Source of the DNA: Polyangium sp. 6x1
Lineage (GTDB): Bacteria > Myxococcota_A > Polyangia > Polyangiales > Polyangiaceae
Assembly: GCF_029946515.1 (NCBI RefSeq)
Contig: NZ_JARZHH010000044.1
Span: forward strand, 1 to 64,000
Length of the DNA: 64,000 nucleotides
Direction: 5' to 3'
Position numbers and translations under genes: made by a program. Positions within the stretch are counted from its first letter, which is position 1. Each line of letters begins with the position of its first letter. Positions 60,676 through 64,000 of the stretch are shown piece after piece. Under the pieces are notes generated by a model. That model did not search any database. It was not told the origin of the DNA and worked only from the letters and a program-made list of their open reading frames with translations.

Positions 60676-60700
60676 CGCCGCGCGGAAAGGAAGCGCGGCG
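60676..60700 (-). terminator. GC-rich hairpin between the tonB and cNMP genes
   Basis: A perfect 8-bp inverted repeat (cgccgcgc ... gcgcggcg, 9-nt loop). There is no T-run, so termination is uncertain. It follows the TonB-like gene and precedes the cNMP gene on the minus strand. Confidence 0.4.
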
Positions 60701-60759
60701 ACTCGGCCGCGGCGGATCGCGGCCCCGCGTGCGAAACGAGGCCCGCGCGTGCGCGTGGG

Positions 60760-61689
60760 TCAGCGCGTGAAGCGCACGCGGATCGGCGGCGTGGCGGCCA
60801 CCATCGGCGTCCCGGACCGGTCGAGCGCGGGCGTGTAGCGCCGCGACAGGGCGCAGAGGCGCGCGGCGCGGCCGAAGCCGTAGCCGGGATCGTTGACGAC
60901 CTTCACGGATTGCGGCGAACCGTCGCCCCGCACCGTCACGATGATCGACACGACGGCCTGATCGATCTGCTCGGCGTCGGCCTCCGGCGGGAAGGGACAA
61001 TCCCAGGCGGAGCTACCGACGAGGCCCGCGGCCTTCGACATGTCCGGCCCCGTGGGCGCGGGCGGCGGACCGCCTTTGCCCGTGCCCGTGCCGCCCTCTT
61101 TCCCGTCGAGCGAGGCGGACTTGTTGTACGTCGGGGCCTTCCCGGTCCCCGCCGCGCTCACCATCCCGTAGCCCGGCCCCTCCCCGGTGCCGCTCACGAA
61201 GCCTTGCCCCGTCATGTCCACGGGCTCTTCTTCGTCCGGCTCTTGCGTGAGCACCTTCGCGGCCTGCGAGGGCGGCGGCGGAGGCTCCGGGTTCTTGTCG
61301 GGGACCTCTTCGTCCGGCGCCTTGTCGGCCTTCGGCTGGGGCACGGGCGGCGGGGCCTCGGGCTCCGGCTCGGGCTCCGGGGGTTTTTCCTCGGGCTTCG
61401 GTTTGTCTTCGTTCTTCGGCGTCAGGTCGATGTCGTACTCGGTCCAGAAGAACTCGTGCAGACCTTGACGCATCTCGACGACCGCGCGGCGCATGTCGAA
61501 GAGCGCGGTCATCGCGCGCGCGGAGGCGTAGCCGTGGGAGAGCAGCGCGAGCACGAGCCCGATCGCCGTGCCCGTCTTCGCCGCGCGATCTCCGAGCGCG
61601 ACGACGGGCGCAAGCGGATCACGGTCGCGCTCGGCGGAGTTGTGGAACGGGCCTCCCCCCATCACGACTCTGTTCGCCGCCGAGCTCAT
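60760..61689 (-). CDS. TonB-like energy-transducer protein
   Basis: A 309-residue protein. The ATG at 61689 begins the sensible reading. It has one membrane span (about 38-56), a Pro/Glu/Lys-rich periplasmic linker (about 90-165, KPKPEEKPPEPEPEPE-type), a Gly/Ser-rich part, and a C-terminal domain (about 232-309) with AVVSIIVTVRGDGSPQSVKVVNDPGYGFGRAARLCA ... PPIRVRFTR, which is the TonB/AgmX-type C-terminal pattern. It is coded just downstream of exbD and exbB, so the three form a proton-motive-force-driven complex. The client outer-membrane receptor is not in the window. Confidence 0.85.
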   Translation of the reverse strand: MSSAANRVVMGGGPFHNSAERDRDPLAPVVALGDRAAKTGTAIGLVLALLSHGYASARAMTALFDMRRAVVEMRQGLHEFFWTEYDIDLTPKNEDKPKPEEKPPEPEPEPEAPPPVPQPKADKAPDEEVPDKNPEPPPPPSQAAKVLTQEPDEEEPVDMTGQGFVSGTGEGPGYGMVSAAGTGKAPTYNKSASLDGKEGGTGTGKGGPPPAPTGPDMSKAAGLVGSSAWDCPFPPEADAEQIDQAVVSIIVTVRGDGSPQSVKVVNDPGYGFGRAARLCALSRRYTPALDRSGTPMVAATPPIRVRFTR

Positions 61690-61764
61690 GATCGATTCAT
61701 CTCCAAGGTTCGGGCGTGGAGCTCCGCGTGGCCTGACGGAGCCCCTCGAGTTCAAGCGAAACTA

Positions 61765-62225
61765 TCACGGCGTCACGGGCACGGGCGGCGCGGCCGGAGC
61801 CGCCTTGCCGTCCTCGGCGGGCACGGGCGTCACGCCGAAGGCGATCTTCGTGATCCCGGCACGCTTCAAGAGATCGAGCGCGTGAAGCACGCGGCCGTGC
61901 TGGACCGTCTGCTCCGCGCGGATGACGGCGCGCAGATCGGGCGTCTTCGCCTGCGCCTCCTTCGCGAGCGGGAGCGCGGCGTCGTCGTTCGGCAGCTTCT
62001 TGCCGTCGATGACCATGTCTCCGTTCGCGCGGAGCTCGACGCTGAAGACCATCTGCACTTCTTGCCCCGACGCGGCCTTCGGCAGGTCGAGCGGCAGGGC
62101 CTGCGACACGATGATCTTCGCCGTCACCATGAAGATGATGAGGAGCACGAGGGTGATGTCGACGAGGGGGGTGACGTTGATCCCCTCGACCATGTTCTCC
62201 TCGTTGTTCGAGCTCGACGCGGCCA

Positions 62226-62226
<1 letters not shown>
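61765..62226 (-). CDS. exbD: ExbD/TolR biopolymer transport protein
   Basis: A 153-residue protein with one membrane span (about 20-40). The motif VTPLVDITLVLLIIFMV carries the proton-channel Asp (PLVD). The periplasmic domain (about 60-150) has the ExbD fold (VELRANGDMVIDGKKL, AVIRAEQTVQHGRVLHALDLLKRAGITKIAFG). The Ala/Pro C terminus is longer than usual. Its start shares a base with the exbB stop (TGATG), so it is translationally coupled. The exact name (exbD or tolR) is open: the tonB-like partner favours exbD. Confidence 0.92.
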
Positions 62227-63035
<809 letters not shown>

Positions 63036-63134
63036 CTTCCGGTTGTGCCTTTCAGTCGTGGGCCGTTGCAGCCCGGGCTTTTGATGTGGTTCACACGCCC
63101 TCTCGACGAGGCTCGAAGCGGGCGCGAAGCGGCG

Positions 63135-64000
63135 CTAAGCGGAATCGGAAGGCTCGGAGGAGGACTCGTCGCCTTCTTCGCCACCCTCCGCGTCGCTTCC
63201 TCGGAACGTCGCATCGGCGATCTGACAAGCGGTGGCGAGGACCGTTGTGGCGTAGCCACCCTTCGGTAGCACAAAAGAAACAGTGAGCCCGCCGGATGCG
63301 TCAATCGGACGCACCAGCATGTCGGCGACCATGAGCCGCAGCGGGCGTCGGGTGCCCTCGCCGAGGGCGCGGAAGGCCTCGAGTCGGCTCGCGTCGGGCA
63401 GCACCGTGGCGAGCACTTCGCGCTCGATTTCCCGCGGTGCGCCCTCGGGCCAGCGCATCTTCGCGCCGAACATCGGCCCCGTCGGCGAGATGGCCCCGGC
63501 CTCGGCCCGCGCCTTCGCATCGTCGAGATCACGCCCCTCCGCGGGCACGGCAAAAATCCCGCCAGAGTCGTGCTTCTTCGCGATGTCCCCCGGCAGCACG
63601 GCGGCCCAGGTCCCGGCGGCCACGCGCCGCGCGAGCACCTCGTTGAACAGCATCGACTGCAGCGCCGAGAACAAGAAACGCTGCTCGCGCCGATCCCGCG
63701 GCCCCCGCTCCTCGCCGCGCAGCCACGCGAGCGCACGCGCCGGGTTCTGCCCGTCGCGTCCGAATCGTTGCGGCCCAAACGAGTTCGGCACCCCCACGCG
63801 GCCCGTCTCCGCGAGGCGCTCGCCGACCCGCGCGGCGTCCTCCGGCGCGAGACCGCGCAGCGTGATCGTGAACCGATTGCCCACGAGGTGACCCGGCTTC
63901 AGCTTGTTTCCGTGCCGGCTCGCGTCGAGGATCTCGACGCCGGGCAGCGACACCTGGGCGAGCTTCGCTTCGGCGTCCTCTGCGATCGGCACCTGGATCG
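63135..64000 (-). CDS. truD: tRNA pseudouridine synthase TruD (N-terminal part outside window)
   Basis: The minus-strand frame is open to the right edge, so the N terminus is missing. The visible 288 residues show TruD motifs VGNRFTITLRGL, VPNSFGPQRFGRDGQNPARALAWL and RFLFSALQSMLFNEVLARRV, then AGAISPTGPMFGAKM and EREVL with RPLRLMVADM. The catalytic Asp lies in the GxKDRxAxT motif in the missing part. TruD makes pseudouridine 13 in tRNA-Glu and others. The C terminus has an acidic low-complexity tail (EGGEEGDESSSEPSDSA). It is 100 bp from exbB and transcribed in the same direction. Confidence 0.92.
   Translation of the reverse strand, partial: IQVPIAEDAEAKLAQVSLPGVEILDASRHGNKLKPGHLVGNRFTITLRGLAPEDAARVGERLAETGRVGVPNSFGPQRFGRDGQNPARALAWLRGEERGPRDRREQRFLFSALQSMLFNEVLARRVAAGTWAAVLPGDIAKKHDSGGIFAVPAEGRDLDDAKARAEAGAISPTGPMFGAKMRWPEGAPREIEREVLATVLPDASRLEAFRALGEGTRRPLRLMVADMLVRPIDASGGLTVSFVLPKGGYATTVLATACQIADATFRGSDAEGGEEGDESSSEPSDSA

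Overview
The window is very G+C-rich and packed with lipoproteins, Pro/Ala-rich linkers, TPR and coiled-coil proteins, a Hanks-type kinase, FecR/ECF and AgmX-like proteins and a MopE-type metal-binding motif. This gene content points to a large-genome myxobacterium of the Polyangiales (Sorangium/Polyangium-like). That is inferred from gene style; there is no rRNA here. No phage, IS transposase, CRISPR array or rRNA operon was seen.

Layout. 1-9.2 kb: end of a repetitive coiled-coil protein; a punA-cdd purine/pyrimidine salvage pair (minus strand); a small basic protein with a good terminator; an ECF sigma factor overlapping a FecR/AgmX-type anti-sigma-like membrane protein; a cluster of hairpin repeats; a PilZ protein; a nucleotidyltransferase. 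9.2-20.3 kb: a VWA lipoprotein behind a clear sigma-70-like promoter, an epoxide-hydrolase-like enzyme, a GMC oxidoreductase with its small partner, a small lipoprotein, an OmpR/EnvZ-type two-component pair, a dipeptide epimerase and a zinc-ribbon membrane protein. 20.4-25.4 kb: an acetoacetate-decarboxylase-like protein, then an RppA-like type III PKS operon with an aldo/keto reductase and a SnoaL-like protein, then a dienelactone hydrolase. 25.4-32.2 kb: a minus-strand run of response regulator, glycogen-debranching-like enzyme, PhnD-like binding protein, TPR lipoprotein and RND exporter. 32.5-43.2 kb: tRNA-Leu(CAG), a lipoprotein, an AAA ATPase with an eroded P-loop, a DUF4190-thioredoxin-fold fusion, and a Ser/Thr kinase overlapping a 1706-residue TPR protein. 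43.2-52.3 kb: divergent acyltransferase and SDR genes, a DUF5916 outer-membrane barrel, a lipoprotein, and a minus-strand operon of acyltransferase, DUF2330-like protein and a selenoprotein. 52.4-64 kb: surface lipoproteins, DUF192 protein, cyclophilin, MopE-like protein, purF-mvaB, a triheme cytochrome lipoprotein, a cNMP-binding protein, an exbB-exbD-tonB operon and the C-terminal part of truD.

The two most interesting signals are not visible in ordinary ORF calls. (1) At 49660-49890 (minus) a SelW/Rdx-type protein is read through an in-frame TGA in a CxxU motif; a hairpin that fits the bacterial SECIS pattern begins 14 nt after the TGA. Normal calling stops at the TGA and loses the gene. 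(2) A family of short four-hairpin elements (four full copies and one partial) lies directly after stop codons, always in the direction of the upstream gene. Its stem sequences differ between copies by compensatory changes, which indicates selection on a folded RNA or single strand. A separate palindromic element at 56670-56795 supplies the TAG stop codons of both flanking convergent genes.
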